From: Pseudomonas asplenii
Lineage (GTDB): Bacteria > Pseudomonadota > Gammaproteobacteria > Pseudomonadales > Pseudomonadaceae
Reading direction: 5' to 3'
Assembly: GCF_001293465.1 (NCBI RefSeq)
Contig: NZ_JSYZ01000018.1
Coordinates: 124,001-188,000, forward strand
DNA length: 64,000 nucleotides
Shown: positions 41,599-51,145 of the stretch, in pieces
Numbering within the stretch: position 1 is the first letter of the stretch
Layout of the letters: each line of letters opens with the position of its first letter
The notes under the pieces: model-generated
What the model saw: the letters and a program-made list of their open reading frames with translations, nothing else
Databases searched by the model: none
What the model was told of the DNA's origin: nothing
Position numbers and translations under genes: made by a program

Positions 41599-43428
41599 AT
41601 GCGTCCCCTCCTCCCGTTCTTCATCAGCCTGGCCTTGAGCTTCCCCGCAAGCGCGACAATCAGCGAAAGCCACGGTTATGCGCAGTTCGGTACGCTCAAG
41701 TACCCCGCCAGGTTCACCCACTTCGACTGGGTCAACGCCGATGCGCCCAAGGGTGGCACCTTGCGGGTCATGGCCTTCGGTACCTTCGACACGCTCAACC
41801 CCTACACCTTCAAGGGCACCAGCCCGGTGTCGACGCCGAACTTCCTGCAGTATGGCGTCAACGAACTGAACGAAACCCTGATGGTCGGCACCGGCCAGTA
41901 TGCGCCGTCCGGCGACGAGCCGACGTCCAGCTACGGGCTGATCGCGCAAACGGTGGAGTACAGCGAGGATCGCAGTTGGGTGGTGTTCAACCTGCGCCCC
42001 GAGGCGCGTTTTCACGACGGAACGCCGATCACCGCCTATGACGTGGCGTTTTCCTATCGACTCCTGCTCAAGGAGGGGCACCCGCAATACCGCACCAGCC
42101 TGCAGGAAGTGTCGCGGGTCGATGTGCTCGGGCCGCAGCGGATCCGCTTCGTCTTCAAGCGTTCAGGCAACCCGCTGCTGATCCTGCGCCTGGGTGAGCT
42201 GCCGGTGCTGCCGCAACACTACTGGCAAGGCCGCGACTTCAAGGCCACCACCTTCGAGCCGCCACTGGGCAGCGGCCCCTATCGCATCACTCGGGTCCAG
42301 CCGGGCCGGCAACTGGTATTCGAACGGGTGAAAAACTGGTGGGGCGAGAACCTGCCGGTCAATCGCGGCAAGTACAACTTCGACCGGGTCGAGGTCGAGT
42401 TCTACCGGGACAGCGATGTCGCCTTCGAGGCCTTCAAGGCCGGTGAATTCGATATCTACATCGAGCATCAGGCCAAGAACTGGGCCAGTGGCTACAGCTT
42501 TCCCGCCGTGCTGCGCGGCGACGTGATCAAGGCACAGATCGCCCACCAGATCCCGACTCAGACCCAGGGCCTGTTCATGAACAGCCGCCGCAGCGCCTTC
42601 GCCGAGGACAAGGTGCGCGAGGCCATCGGCCTGATGTTCGATTTCGAGTGGACCAACCGCACGCTGTTCAACAATGCCTATCAGCGGGCCATGAGCTACT
42701 ACCCCAACAGCGAGTTTTCCGCCAGCGGGCTGCCGGTCGGGAAGGAGTGGCTGCTGCTCTCGCCCTATCGCGAGCAGTTGCCCGCCGCCCTGTTCACCCA
42801 ACCCTTCAGCCTGCCGCGCACCGATGGCCGCGGCATTCCCCGCGAAACCATGCGCCGCGCCCTGGGGCTGCTCGCGCAGGCCGGCTGGAAGCTGGACGGT
42901 CAACGCCTGGTTAACGGTGCCGGGCAGCCGCTGCACTTCGAAATCCTGCTGGTCAACCCGAACCTCGAGCGGATTCTCCAGCCTTATGTCGAAAACCTTG
43001 CCAGTATTGGCGTGGACGCCCACCTGAGAACCGTGGATCGTGCCCAGTACAAACAGCGCCTGGATCAGTTCGATTTCGACATGATCCTGATGACCCTCGA
43101 CCAGACGCTCAGCCCCGGCCTGGAACAATGGCAGTACTTCCACTCCAGCCAGGCAACCGTCAAGGGCAGCAAGAACTACGCCGGCGTCGCCAACCCGGTG
43201 GTCGACCGCCTGCTCGAAGCCCTGCTGGCCGCACAGTCACGGGACGAGCAACTGGCCGCCGGCCGCGCCCTGGACCGGGTGCTGCTGTGGCAGCACTACA
43301 TGATTCCCAACTGGTACCTCAACTATCACCGCCTGGCCTACCGCAACCGGTTCGCCTTCGTCACCACGCCGCCATACACCCTGGGCCTGAGCGCCTGGTG
43401 GATGAAAGCTTCGGAGAAAGCCCAATGA
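41599..43428 (+). CDS. nppA1: Peptide ABC transporter binding protein 1
   Basis: A 609-residue extracellular solute-binding protein family 5 member with a signal peptide (residues 1-19, LSFPASA). It begins HGYAQFGTLKYPARFTHFDW as in the YejA/NppA type. Its order with the next four genes matches P. aeruginosa PA1811-PA1807 (NppA1A2BCD), known for uptake of peptidyl-nucleoside antibiotics and likely peptides. The stop overlaps the next ATG by 4 bases. It is a paralogue of that gene. Confidence 0.9.
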   Translation: MRPLLPFFISLALSFPASATISESHGYAQFGTLKYPARFTHFDWVNADAPKGGTLRVMAFGTFDTLNPYTFKGTSPVSTPNFLQYGVNELNETLMVGTGQYAPSGDEPTSSYGLIAQTVEYSEDRSWVVFNLRPEARFHDGTPITAYDVAFSYRLLLKEGHPQYRTSLQEVSRVDVLGPQRIRFVFKRSGNPLLILRLGELPVLPQHYWQGRDFKATTFEPPLGSGPYRITRVQPGRQLVFERVKNWWGENLPVNRGKYNFDRVEVEFYRDSDVAFEAFKAGEFDIYIEHQAKNWASGYSFPAVLRGDVIKAQIAHQIPTQTQGLFMNSRRSAFAEDKVREAIGLMFDFEWTNRTLFNNAYQRAMSYYPNSEFSASGLPVGKEWLLLSPYREQLPAALFTQPFSLPRTDGRGIPRETMRRALGLLAQAGWKLDGQRLVNGAGQPLHFEILLVNPNLERILQPYVENLASIGVDAHLRTVDRAQYKQRLDQFDFDMILMTLDQTLSPGLEQWQYFHSSQATVKGSKNYAGVANPVVDRLLEALLAAQSRDEQLAAGRALDRVLLWQHYMIPNWYLNYHRLAYRNRFAFVTTPPYTLGLSAWWMKASEKAQ

Positions 43429-45272
43429 TGCCCTTGCGCGCCCTACTGCTCTGTGCCGGTGGCCTGCTGTCGATCGGTATGACCGGTTTCGCCGGCGCCG
43501 CACCACAACATGCCCTGACCCTTTACGACGAACCGCCGAAATACCCCGCCGACTTCAAGCACGTCGACTTCGTCAACCCCGATGCGCCCAAGGGCGGTAC
43601 CTTCCGCGAGTCGGCCTCCGGCAGCTTCGACAGCCTCAACCCGTTCATCAATAAGGGCGTGCCGGCCGACGGCATCGGCATGATCTACGACACCCTGGCC
43701 CGCCAGGGCCTGGACGAACCCTTTACCGAGTACGGACTGGTCGCCGGCAAGATCGAGAAAGCCCCCGACAATAGCTGGGTACGCTTCTACCTGCGGCCCG
43801 AGGCGCGTTTCCACGATGGCCACCCGATGCGCGCCGAGGACGTGGTGTTCAGCTTCGAAACCCTGATCAAGGACGGCGCCCCGCTCTACCGAGCCTACTA
43901 TGCCGATGTCGCCGAGGTGGTCGCCGAGGACCCGCTGCGGGTGCTGTTCAAGTTCAAGCACACCAACAACCGCGAGCTGCCACTGATTCTCGGCCAGTTG
44001 CCGGTATTGCCCAAGCACTGGTGGGCCACCCGCGACTTCAACAAGGGCAACCTGGAATTCCCCCTCGGCAGCGGGCCGTACAAGCTCGCCGAGGTCAAGG
44101 CCGGACGCTCGGTACGCTACGAGCGGGTCAAGGACTACTGGGCCAAGGACCTGCCGATCAACCGCGGGTTCTACAACTTCGATGTGATGACCACCGACTA
44201 CTACCGCGACAGCAGCGTCGCCCTCGAAGCTCTCAAGGCCGGGCAGTTCGACTACTGGCTGGAAATGAGCGCGAAGAACTGGGCCAATGCCTACAACACC
44301 CCGGCCGTGGCCCAGGGACGGCTGATCAAGGAACAGATTCCCAACGGCAACCCGACCGGCATGCAGGGTTTCGTCTACAACCTGCGCAAGCCGATGTTCC
44401 AGGACGTGCGCGTGCGCGAGGCGTTGAGCCTGCTGTTCGACTTCGAGTGGAGCAACAAGCAGTTGTTCAACGGTGCCTATACCCGCACCCGCAGCTATTT
44501 CGAGAACTCGGAGATGGCCGCCACCGGCCTGCCGGACAAGGCGCAACTGGCAATCCTCGAACCGCTGCGCGGCAGGATTCCCGACCAGGTATTCAACCAG
44601 GCCTACCAGCCGCCGGTGTGCGACGGCAGCGGGATGATCCGCGACCAGCAACGCCGCGCCTACCAACTGCTGCTCGACGCCGGCTGGCATATCGTCGACG
44701 ATCGGATGGTCGATACCGAGGGCAAGCCGGTGCGCATCGAGTTCCTGCTGGCCCAGACCGATTTCGAACGGGTGCTGCTGCCGTTCAAGCGCAACCTCGG
44801 CGACCTGGGGATCGACCTGGTGATTCGCCGGGTCGATGTCTCCCAGTACATCAACCGCCTGCGCTCGCGGGACTTCGACATGGTCGTCGGCAGCTTCCCG
44901 CAGTCGAGCTCGCCCGGTAACGAACAGCGCGAATTCTGGATGTCAGCCAGTGCCGACAAGCCCGGCAGCCGCAACTTCATGGGGCTCAAGGACCCGGCCG
45001 TGGACACCCTGGTGGAACAGTTGATCAATGCCGACTCAAGGCAGAGCCTGGTCGACCACGCCCGGGCGCTGGACCGGGTGCTGCAGTGGGGCTTCTACGT
45101 GATCCCGAACTGGCACATCAAGACCTGGCGTATTGCCTACTGGGATCATGTCGCCCATCCGAGAGTCTCGCCGACCTACGATGTCGGCACCTCCACCTGG
45201 TGGATCAAGCCGGACGCAAAACCGGTGGCTTCGCCGGAAAACACCAACGGCACCGGCGCGGGGCAACCATAA
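43425..45272 (+). CDS. nppA2: Peptide ABC transporter binding protein 2
   Basis: A 615-residue second family 5 binding protein. Signal peptide is residues 1-25 (LLSIGMTGFAGA). It shares the plan of its neighbour (DFKHVDFVNPDAPKGGTFRE against FTHFDWVNADAPKGGTLRV), which shows an old tandem duplication. The start at 43425 is MMPLRALLL, coupled to the nppA1 stop. The permease gene begins 1 base after its stop. Confidence 0.9.
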   Translation: MMPLRALLLCAGGLLSIGMTGFAGAAPQHALTLYDEPPKYPADFKHVDFVNPDAPKGGTFRESASGSFDSLNPFINKGVPADGIGMIYDTLARQGLDEPFTEYGLVAGKIEKAPDNSWVRFYLRPEARFHDGHPMRAEDVVFSFETLIKDGAPLYRAYYADVAEVVAEDPLRVLFKFKHTNNRELPLILGQLPVLPKHWWATRDFNKGNLEFPLGSGPYKLAEVKAGRSVRYERVKDYWAKDLPINRGFYNFDVMTTDYYRDSSVALEALKAGQFDYWLEMSAKNWANAYNTPAVAQGRLIKEQIPNGNPTGMQGFVYNLRKPMFQDVRVREALSLLFDFEWSNKQLFNGAYTRTRSYFENSEMAATGLPDKAQLAILEPLRGRIPDQVFNQAYQPPVCDGSGMIRDQQRRAYQLLLDAGWHIVDDRMVDTEGKPVRIEFLLAQTDFERVLLPFKRNLGDLGIDLVIRRVDVSQYINRLRSRDFDMVVGSFPQSSSPGNEQREFWMSASADKPGSRNFMGLKDPAVDTLVEQLINADSRQSLVDHARALDRVLQWGFYVIPNWHIKTWRIAYWDHVAHPRVSPTYDVGTSTWWIKPDAKPVASPENTNGTGAGQP

Positions 45273-45273
45273 G

Positions 45274-46347
45274 ATGCTGGCTTACATTCTACGGCGACTG
45301 CTGCTGATCATCCCGACCCTGTTCGGCATCCTCCTGATCAACTTCGTGATCATCCAGGCCGCCCCGGGTGGCCCGGTAGAGCAGATGATCGCCAAGCTCG
45401 AAGGTTTCGACGGTGCCACCAGCCGGATCGCCGGCGGCGGCTCGGAGGTCTCGGTGGCCGGTTCCAGCTATCGCGGGGCGCAGGGCCTGGACCCGGCACT
45501 GATCAAGGAAATCGAGCACATGTACGGCTTCGACAAGTCGGCGCCGGAACGCTTGTGGATCATGATCAGAAACTACGCGACCCTGGATTTCGGCGACAGC
45601 TTCTTTCGCGACGCCAAGGTCATCGACCTGATCAAGGAGAAAATGCCGGTATCGATCTCCCTTGGCCTGTGGAGCACGCTGATCATGTACCTGGTGTCGA
45701 TTCCCCTGGGCATCGCCAAGGCGACCCGGCATGGCAGCCACTTCGACGTCTGGACCAGTTCGGCGATCATCGTCGGTTACGCGATCCCGGCGTTCCTGTT
45801 CGCCATCCTGCTGATCGTGGTGTTTGCCGGCGGCAGCTACCTGAACTGGTTCCCCCTGCGCGGGCTGACCTCGGGCAACTTCGACCAGTTGAGCCTGTTC
45901 GGCAAGGTCTGCGACTACTTCTGGCACCTGGCCCTGCCCGTCACCGCCCTGGTGATCGGCAACTTCGCGACCATGACGCTATTGACCAAGAACAGCTTCC
46001 TCGACGAGATCAACAAGCAGTACGTGATCACCGCCAGGGCCAAGGGCCTGACGCAACGTCGCGTGCTCTACGGCCACGTGTTCCGCAACGCCATGCTGCT
46101 GGTGATCGCCGGCTTTCCCGCGGCCTTCATCGGCATCTTCTTCACCGGCTCGCTGCTGGTGGAAGTGATCTTCTCCCTCGACGGCCTGGGCCTGATGAGC
46201 TTCGAGGCGGCGATCAACCGCGACTACCCGGTGGTCTTCGGCACGCTGTTCATCTTCACCCTGCTGGGCCTGGTGATGAAACTGATCGGCGACCTGACCT
46301 ATACCCTGGTCGACCCACGTATCGACTTCGAACATCGGGAGCATTGA
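45274..46347 (+). CDS. nppB: Peptide ABC transporter permease (NppB/YejB type)
   Basis: A 357-residue permease with six membrane segments, the N-terminal DppB-type motif YILRRLLLIIPTLFGILLIN, and the EAA-loop region ITARAKGLTQRRVLYGHVFRNAM. The long soluble insert after segment 1 (residues about 30-110) is typical of YejB. The next permease starts 1 base after its stop. Confidence 0.94.
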   Translation: MLAYILRRLLLIIPTLFGILLINFVIIQAAPGGPVEQMIAKLEGFDGATSRIAGGGSEVSVAGSSYRGAQGLDPALIKEIEHMYGFDKSAPERLWIMIRNYATLDFGDSFFRDAKVIDLIKEKMPVSISLGLWSTLIMYLVSIPLGIAKATRHGSHFDVWTSSAIIVGYAIPAFLFAILLIVVFAGGSYLNWFPLRGLTSGNFDQLSLFGKVCDYFWHLALPVTALVIGNFATMTLLTKNSFLDEINKQYVITARAKGLTQRRVLYGHVFRNAMLLVIAGFPAAFIGIFFTGSLLVEVIFSLDGLGLMSFEAAINRDYPVVFGTLFIFTLLGLVMKLIGDLTYTLVDPRIDFEHREH

Positions 46348-46348
46348 G

Positions 46349-47368
46349 ATGCAGCTTTCCCCCCTCAATCGCCGACGCTTCGAGCGTTTCAAGGCCAACA
46401 AGCGCGGCTGGTGGTCCCTGTGGCTGTTCCTCGGGCTGTTCGTCATCAGCCTCGGCGCCGAGCTGATCGCCAACGACAAGCCGCTGGTGGTGCACTATGA
46501 CGGCGGCTGGTATTTCCCCGCCCTCAAGCGCTACCCGGAAACCACCTTCGGCGGCGAGTTCCCGCTGGAGGCCAACTACAAGAGCCCGTACATCCGCGAA
46601 CTGCTCAAGGCCAAGGACGCCTGGGTGCTGTGGGCGCCGATCCCCTTCAGCTACCAGAGCATCAACTACGACCTCAGGGTGCCGGCCCCCGCCCCGCCCT
46701 CGGCCGACAACCTGCTGGGCACCGATGACCAGGGCCGCGACGTGCTGGCGCGGGTGATCTACGGCTTCCGCATCTCGGTGCTGTTCGCCCTGACCCTGAC
46801 GGTCCTCAGTTCGATCATCGGCGTGGTCGCCGGCGCCCTGCAGGGCTTCTACGGCGGCTGGGTCGACCTGGCCGGCCAGCGCTTCCTGGAAATCTGGTCC
46901 GGCCTGCCGGTGCTCTACCTGCTGATCATCCTCGCCAGTTTCGTCCAGCCCAACTTCTGGTGGCTGCTGGGGATCATGCTGCTGTTTTCCTGGATGAGCC
47001 TGGTGGATGTGGTCCGCGCCGAGTTCCTCCGTGGCCGCAACCTCGAGTACGTAAGGGCGGCCCGGGCGCTGGGCATGCAGAACGGCGCGATCATGTTCCG
47101 CCATATCCTGCCCAATGCCATGGTCTCGACCATGACCTTCATGCCGTTCATTCTCACCGGCGCCATCGGTACCCTAACCGCCCTGGACTTCCTCGGCTTC
47201 GGCCTGCCACCGGGGGCGCCATCGCTCGGCGAGCTGGTGGCCCAGGGCAAATCCAACCTGCAGGCGCCCTGGCTGGGTATCAGTGCGTTCGCCGTGCTGG
47301 CGATCATGCTCAGCCTGCTGGTGTTCATCGGCGAGTCCGCCCGCGATGCCTTCGATCCGAGGAAATGA
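46349..47368 (+). CDS. nppC: Peptide ABC transporter permease (NppC/YejE type)
   Basis: A 339-residue permease with the N-terminal PLNRRRFERFKANKRGWWSL, a large periplasmic loop after segment 1 (residues about 50-125), the DppC motif NLLGTDDQGRDVLARVIYGF and the EAA loop VRAARALGMQNGAIMFRHIL. The ATPase gene starts 1 base after its stop. Confidence 0.94.
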   Translation: MQLSPLNRRRFERFKANKRGWWSLWLFLGLFVISLGAELIANDKPLVVHYDGGWYFPALKRYPETTFGGEFPLEANYKSPYIRELLKAKDAWVLWAPIPFSYQSINYDLRVPAPAPPSADNLLGTDDQGRDVLARVIYGFRISVLFALTLTVLSSIIGVVAGALQGFYGGWVDLAGQRFLEIWSGLPVLYLLIILASFVQPNFWWLLGIMLLFSWMSLVDVVRAEFLRGRNLEYVRAARALGMQNGAIMFRHILPNAMVSTMTFMPFILTGAIGTLTALDFLGFGLPPGAPSLGELVAQGKSNLQAPWLGISAFAVLAIMLSLLVFIGESARDAFDPRK

Positions 47369-47369
47369 G

Positions 47370-48980
47370 ATGAATCAGGACAATCTGATCGAAATACGCG
47401 ACCTCGCCGTGGAGTTCGTCGTTGGCGAACAGCGCCAACGGGTGGTCGAAAACGTCAGCTTCGATATCCGTCGCGGCGAGACCCTGGCCCTGGTCGGCGA
47501 GAGCGGCTCCGGCAAGTCGGTGACCGCACACTCGATCCTGCGCCTGCTGCCCTACCCGCTCGCGCACCACCCCAGCGGCAGCATCCAGTACGCCGGCCAG
47601 GACATGCTGACACTCAAGGAAAAGACCCTGCGGCACATTCGCGGCAACCGTATCGCGATGATCTTCCAGGAGCCGATGACCTCGCTGAACCCGCTGCACT
47701 CGATCGAGAAGCAGATCAACGAAGTCCTCGCCATCCACAAGGGCCTGACCGGCAAGGTCGCCACCCAACGCACCCTGGAGCTGCTGGAACTGGTCGGCAT
47801 ACCCGAACCGCACAAACGCCTCAAGGCGCTGCCACACGAGCTCTCCGGCGGCCAGCGGCAGCGGGTGATGATCGCCATGGCCCTGGCCAACGAGCCGGAG
47901 CTGCTGATTGCCGATGAGCCGACCACGGCGCTGGACGTCACCGTGCAACTGAAGATCCTCGACCTGCTCAAGGAACTGCAGGCGCGCCTGGGCATGGCCC
48001 TGCTGCTGATCAGCCATGACCTCAACCTGGTGCGGCGGATCGCCCACCGGGTGTGCGTGATGCAGCAGGGGCGCATCGTCGAGCAGGCCGACTGCGAAGC
48101 GTTGTTCAGCCAACCGCAGCATCCGTATACCTGCGAACTGCTCAGCGCCGAACCGAGCGGCGCACCCGCGGCCAATCCGGTGGGTGCACCGCTGCTGGAA
48201 ATCGAGGACCTGAAGGTCTGGTTCCCCATCCGCAAGGGTCTGCTGCGGCGTACCGTCGATCACGTCAAGGCGGTGGACGGCATCAACTTCAGCCTGCCCC
48301 AGGGCCAGACCCTGGGGATCGTCGGCGAGAGCGGTTCGGGCAAGTCGACTCTGGGCCTGGCCATCCTGCGGCTGATCGGCAGCCAGGGCGCCATCCGCTT
48401 CGAGGGCCAGGCGCTGGACAGCCTGTCCCAGCAACAGGTACGGCCGTTGCGGCGGGAGATGCAGGTGGTGTTCCAGGACCCGTTCGGCAGCCTCAGCCCG
48501 CGCATGTGCGTCAGCGAGATCGTCGGTGAGGGCCTGCGCATCCACAAGATCGGCACCCCGGCCGAACAGGAACAGGCGATCATCGCCGCCCTGAAGGAAG
48601 TCGGCCTCGACCCGCAGACCCGCCACCGCTATCCCCACGAGTTCTCCGGAGGCCAGCGGCAGCGGATCGCCATCGCCCGGGCCCTGGTGCTCAAGCCGGC
48701 GCTGATCCTGCTCGACGAGCCAACCTCGGCCCTGGATCGCACCGTACAGCGCCAGGTGGTCGAGCTGCTGCGTTCGCTGCAGGTCAAGTACAACCTGACC
48801 TACCTGTTCATCAGCCATGACCTGGCGGTGGTCAAGGCACTGAGCCACCAGTTGATGGTGGTCAAGCACGGACAGGTGGTGGAGCAAGGGGATGCACGGG
48901 AGATCTTCGAGGCGCCGCAACACCCCTATACCCGGCAATTGCTGAAGGCTGCGTTTCTTACACCCGAGAAGGCCTCGTAG
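47370..48980 (+). CDS. nppD: Peptide ABC transporter ATPase, two fused domains (NppD/YejF type)
   Basis: A 536-residue double ATPase. Domain 1 has Walker A GESGSGKSVTAH, signature LSGGQRQRVMIAMAL and Walker B LLIADEPTTALD. Domain 2 has GESGSGKSTLGL, FSGGQRQRIAIARAL and LILLDEPTSALD. The oligopeptide-family C-terminal motif HPYTRQLL occurs after each. Both sites look intact. It is the last gene of the operon. A perfect REPIN follows, and the fabI gene found at this place in P. aeruginosa is absent. Confidence 0.95.
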   Translation: MNQDNLIEIRDLAVEFVVGEQRQRVVENVSFDIRRGETLALVGESGSGKSVTAHSILRLLPYPLAHHPSGSIQYAGQDMLTLKEKTLRHIRGNRIAMIFQEPMTSLNPLHSIEKQINEVLAIHKGLTGKVATQRTLELLELVGIPEPHKRLKALPHELSGGQRQRVMIAMALANEPELLIADEPTTALDVTVQLKILDLLKELQARLGMALLLISHDLNLVRRIAHRVCVMQQGRIVEQADCEALFSQPQHPYTCELLSAEPSGAPAANPVGAPLLEIEDLKVWFPIRKGLLRRTVDHVKAVDGINFSLPQGQTLGIVGESGSGKSTLGLAILRLIGSQGAIRFEGQALDSLSQQQVRPLRREMQVVFQDPFGSLSPRMCVSEIVGEGLRIHKIGTPAEQEQAIIAALKEVGLDPQTRHRYPHEFSGGQRQRIAIARALVLKPALILLDEPTSALDRTVQRQVVELLRSLQVKYNLTYLFISHDLAVVKALSHQLMVVKHGQVVEQGDAREIFEAPQHPYTRQLLKAAFLTPEKAS

Positions 48981-48995
48981 GCCTGCTCGGGCCCC

Positions 48996-49085
48996 TTCGC
49001 GGGCAAGCCCTGCTCCTACAGGATCAGTGTCGCTCTCAGTTTCCACATACGACACAAAACTGTAGGAGCAGGGCTTGCCCGCGAA
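48996..49085. repeat. REPIN: perfect 26-bp inverted REP pair
   Basis: Arms at 48996-49021 and 49060-49085 are exact reverse complements; each includes GCGGGCAAGCCCTGCTCCTA or its complement. A shorter inner pair, TGTCG and CGACA, lies in the 38-base centre. It belongs to a different sequence family from the repeat at 25859. It sits between nppD and the convergent ppiD. Confidence 0.88.
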
Positions 49086-49122
49086 GAGGCCGGACACCGC
49101 GCCACAGCATCTGGATTGACAG

Positions 49123-49160
49123 AAACAGGAAGGCCGCTCGATTGAGCGGCCTTCCTGTTT
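49123..49160. terminator. Strong bidirectional terminator between nppD and ppiD
   Basis: Two 17-bp arms (AAACAGGAAGGCCGCTC and its complement) enclose GATT, with A-run and T-run edges on both strands. It lies 24 bases after the ppiD stop and can also end the npp transcript. Confidence 0.85.
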
Positions 49161-49183
49161 ACGGCAGAACGGTATCAGCGACT

Positions 49184-51043
49184 TCAGAAGCGCTTGATTT
49201 CCGCTTCGCTTTCCAACTGCTTGCGATACGCGGCGAAGTCCTGCTGGCCGATACGCGAAGCGAGGAAGCGACGGTAGGATGCCTTCTCCTGATCGGTCGG
49301 CGCAGCACCTTCGTTGACGCCGCTCAGGCGCACGATGACCAGGTTGCCATCAGCGAGGGTCACGGTGTCGAAGGTCGGCTTGTCCTTGGCCGCAGGCTTT
49401 GGCATGCGGAACAGGGCCTGCAGCACCGCAGGATCGACACCTTCCTGGCCACGGGTGACGGCTTCCTGGACCTTCCAGGACTGACCGGCCGGCACCGCCT
49501 TGCCTTCACGCAGGCTGGCGATCAGTTCGTCGGCCTTGACCTTCGCCGCCGCGGTGGCGTGCTCCTTGGTCAGTTGCTTGCGAATGCTCGCATCGACACT
49601 TTCCAGCGGCAGTTGCTCCGGCTTGCGGTGCTCCTTGGCGCGCAGGACGATGACAGTGTCCGGGTCCAGGTCGATGGCGCTGCTGTTGGCACCCTCATCC
49701 AGAACCTCCGGGCTGAACGCGGCGGTCACCACGGCACGGTTGGCCGCAATGCCTTCGCCGCCTTCACGACCGAACGGCGCGGTGGTCTGTACCTTCAGGT
49801 TCAGGTCCTGGGCTGGCTGGGCCAGGTCGGAAGCCTCGAACGACGAGTCCTCGAGCTGCTTGGTCGCCTCGACGAAACGCTGCTCGACCTGCTGGGCCTT
49901 CAGCTCGCGGGTCAGCTTGTCCTTGAGGCTGGCGAAGGTCGGCACTTCAGGTGCCTCGACGCCCAGCAGCTTGATCAGGTGGTAGCCGAACTCGCTGCGT
50001 ACCGGGCCCGATACCTGCCCCTTGTTCAAGGCATACAGCGCCTTTTCGAAAGCCGGATCGTAGACGTCAGGGCCGGCGAAACCGAGGTCACCGCCATTGT
50101 TGGCCGAACCCGGGTCCTGGGAGAACTGCTTGGCCAGGGCCGCGAAGTCCTCACCCTTGGCCAGGCGCTGCTGAATCTCCTCGATCTTCGCCTTGGCCTG
50201 GGCATCGGTGACCTTGTCGTTCACTTCGATCAGGATGTGCGCCGCACGACGCTGTTCGGCCAGGTTCGAGGTTTCCTTCTTGTACAGGGCCTGCAGGTCC
50301 TCGTCCTTGACGCTGACCTGGTCGAAGAAGGAAGACTTCTTCAGCTCCAGATAGTCCACGACCACCTGGTCCGGCGTCATGAATTCCTTGGCGTGCTTGT
50401 CGTAGTAGGCCTTGACCTCGTCATCGGTCAGCTTGACTGCAGCCGGGTCGCTCTTGACGGTCAGGGAGGAGAAATCACGGGTCTGCTTCTCCAGGCGGGC
50501 GAACGCCAGCACCTGGTTGTCAGTCACGAAACCGCTGCCCGCCAGACCGGCGCGTACCTGGCCAATGAGCATTTCCTGAGCCAGCATCTGGCGGAACTGC
50601 ATCCGGCTGTAGCCCAGTTGGCGAATCACCTGGTCGAAACGATCGGAATTGAATTTGCCATCCACCTGGAATTCAGGCGTCAGCAGGATGACCTGGTCCA
50701 GCGCCGCTTCGGAGAAGGCGAATTTCGATTTCTCGGCGCCTTGCAACAGCAGCTTGCGATCGATCAGCCCCTTGAGAGCCGATTCGCGGAGCATTTTTTC
50801 ATCCAGCAGCGATGGGTCGAAATCCTTGCCCAGTTGCTGCATCAGCTGGCGACGTTGCATGTCGACGGCCTGGCTCAGCTCGTTCTGGGTGATTTCCTCA
50901 CCATTGACCTTGGCCGCGTCCTGACTGGTGGAGGTGGCCCGGAAAATGGCATCGAAACCGGTCAGCGCCATCAACAGAACGATGACCCCGATAATGGTCT
51001 TGGCAATCCAGCCTTGTGAATTGTCCCTGATATTTTGCAGCAT
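49184..51043 (-). CDS. ppiD: Peptidyl-prolyl isomerase D (periplasmic folding factor)
   Basis: A 619-residue SurA/PpiD-type chaperone. A cytoplasmic N-terminus is followed by one membrane anchor at residues about 12-34 (AKTIIGVIVLLMALTGFDAI), a SurA-like N domain and a parvulin domain at about residues 265-360 (RAAHILIEVNDKVT, then EDFAALAKQFSQDPGSANNGG). It helps outer-membrane protein folding at the Sec exit. Its place after hupB and lon is conserved. A terminator follows its stop. Confidence 0.95.
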   Translation of the reverse strand: MLQNIRDNSQGWIAKTIIGVIVLLMALTGFDAIFRATSTSQDAAKVNGEEITQNELSQAVDMQRRQLMQQLGKDFDPSLLDEKMLRESALKGLIDRKLLLQGAEKSKFAFSEAALDQVILLTPEFQVDGKFNSDRFDQVIRQLGYSRMQFRQMLAQEMLIGQVRAGLAGSGFVTDNQVLAFARLEKQTRDFSSLTVKSDPAAVKLTDDEVKAYYDKHAKEFMTPDQVVVDYLELKKSSFFDQVSVKDEDLQALYKKETSNLAEQRRAAHILIEVNDKVTDAQAKAKIEEIQQRLAKGEDFAALAKQFSQDPGSANNGGDLGFAGPDVYDPAFEKALYALNKGQVSGPVRSEFGYHLIKLLGVEAPEVPTFASLKDKLTRELKAQQVEQRFVEATKQLEDSSFEASDLAQPAQDLNLKVQTTAPFGREGGEGIAANRAVVTAAFSPEVLDEGANSSAIDLDPDTVIVLRAKEHRKPEQLPLESVDASIRKQLTKEHATAAAKVKADELIASLREGKAVPAGQSWKVQEAVTRGQEGVDPAVLQALFRMPKPAAKDKPTFDTVTLADGNLVIVRLSGVNEGAAPTDQEKASYRRFLASRIGQQDFAAYRKQLESEAEIKRF

Positions 51044-51113
51044 GCGTCCCCCAGAAACGGTTGAACCTCAAGAATGGACAACCGTGGAGCGTGGGTAGAG
51101 TCCGGATAGAAGA

Positions 51114-51137
51114 AAGGCGCATCCGAGGATGCGCCTT
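51114..51137 (-). terminator. Terminator after the tRNA-like gene
   Basis: The arms AAGGCGCATCC and GGATGCGCCTT meet at GA. On the minus strand the stem is followed by TTCTTCT. It lies 8 bases beyond the CCA end of the tRNA-like sequence, so that RNA would be released here before ppiD. Confidence 0.65.
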
Positions 51138-51145
51138 CTCGTAAC

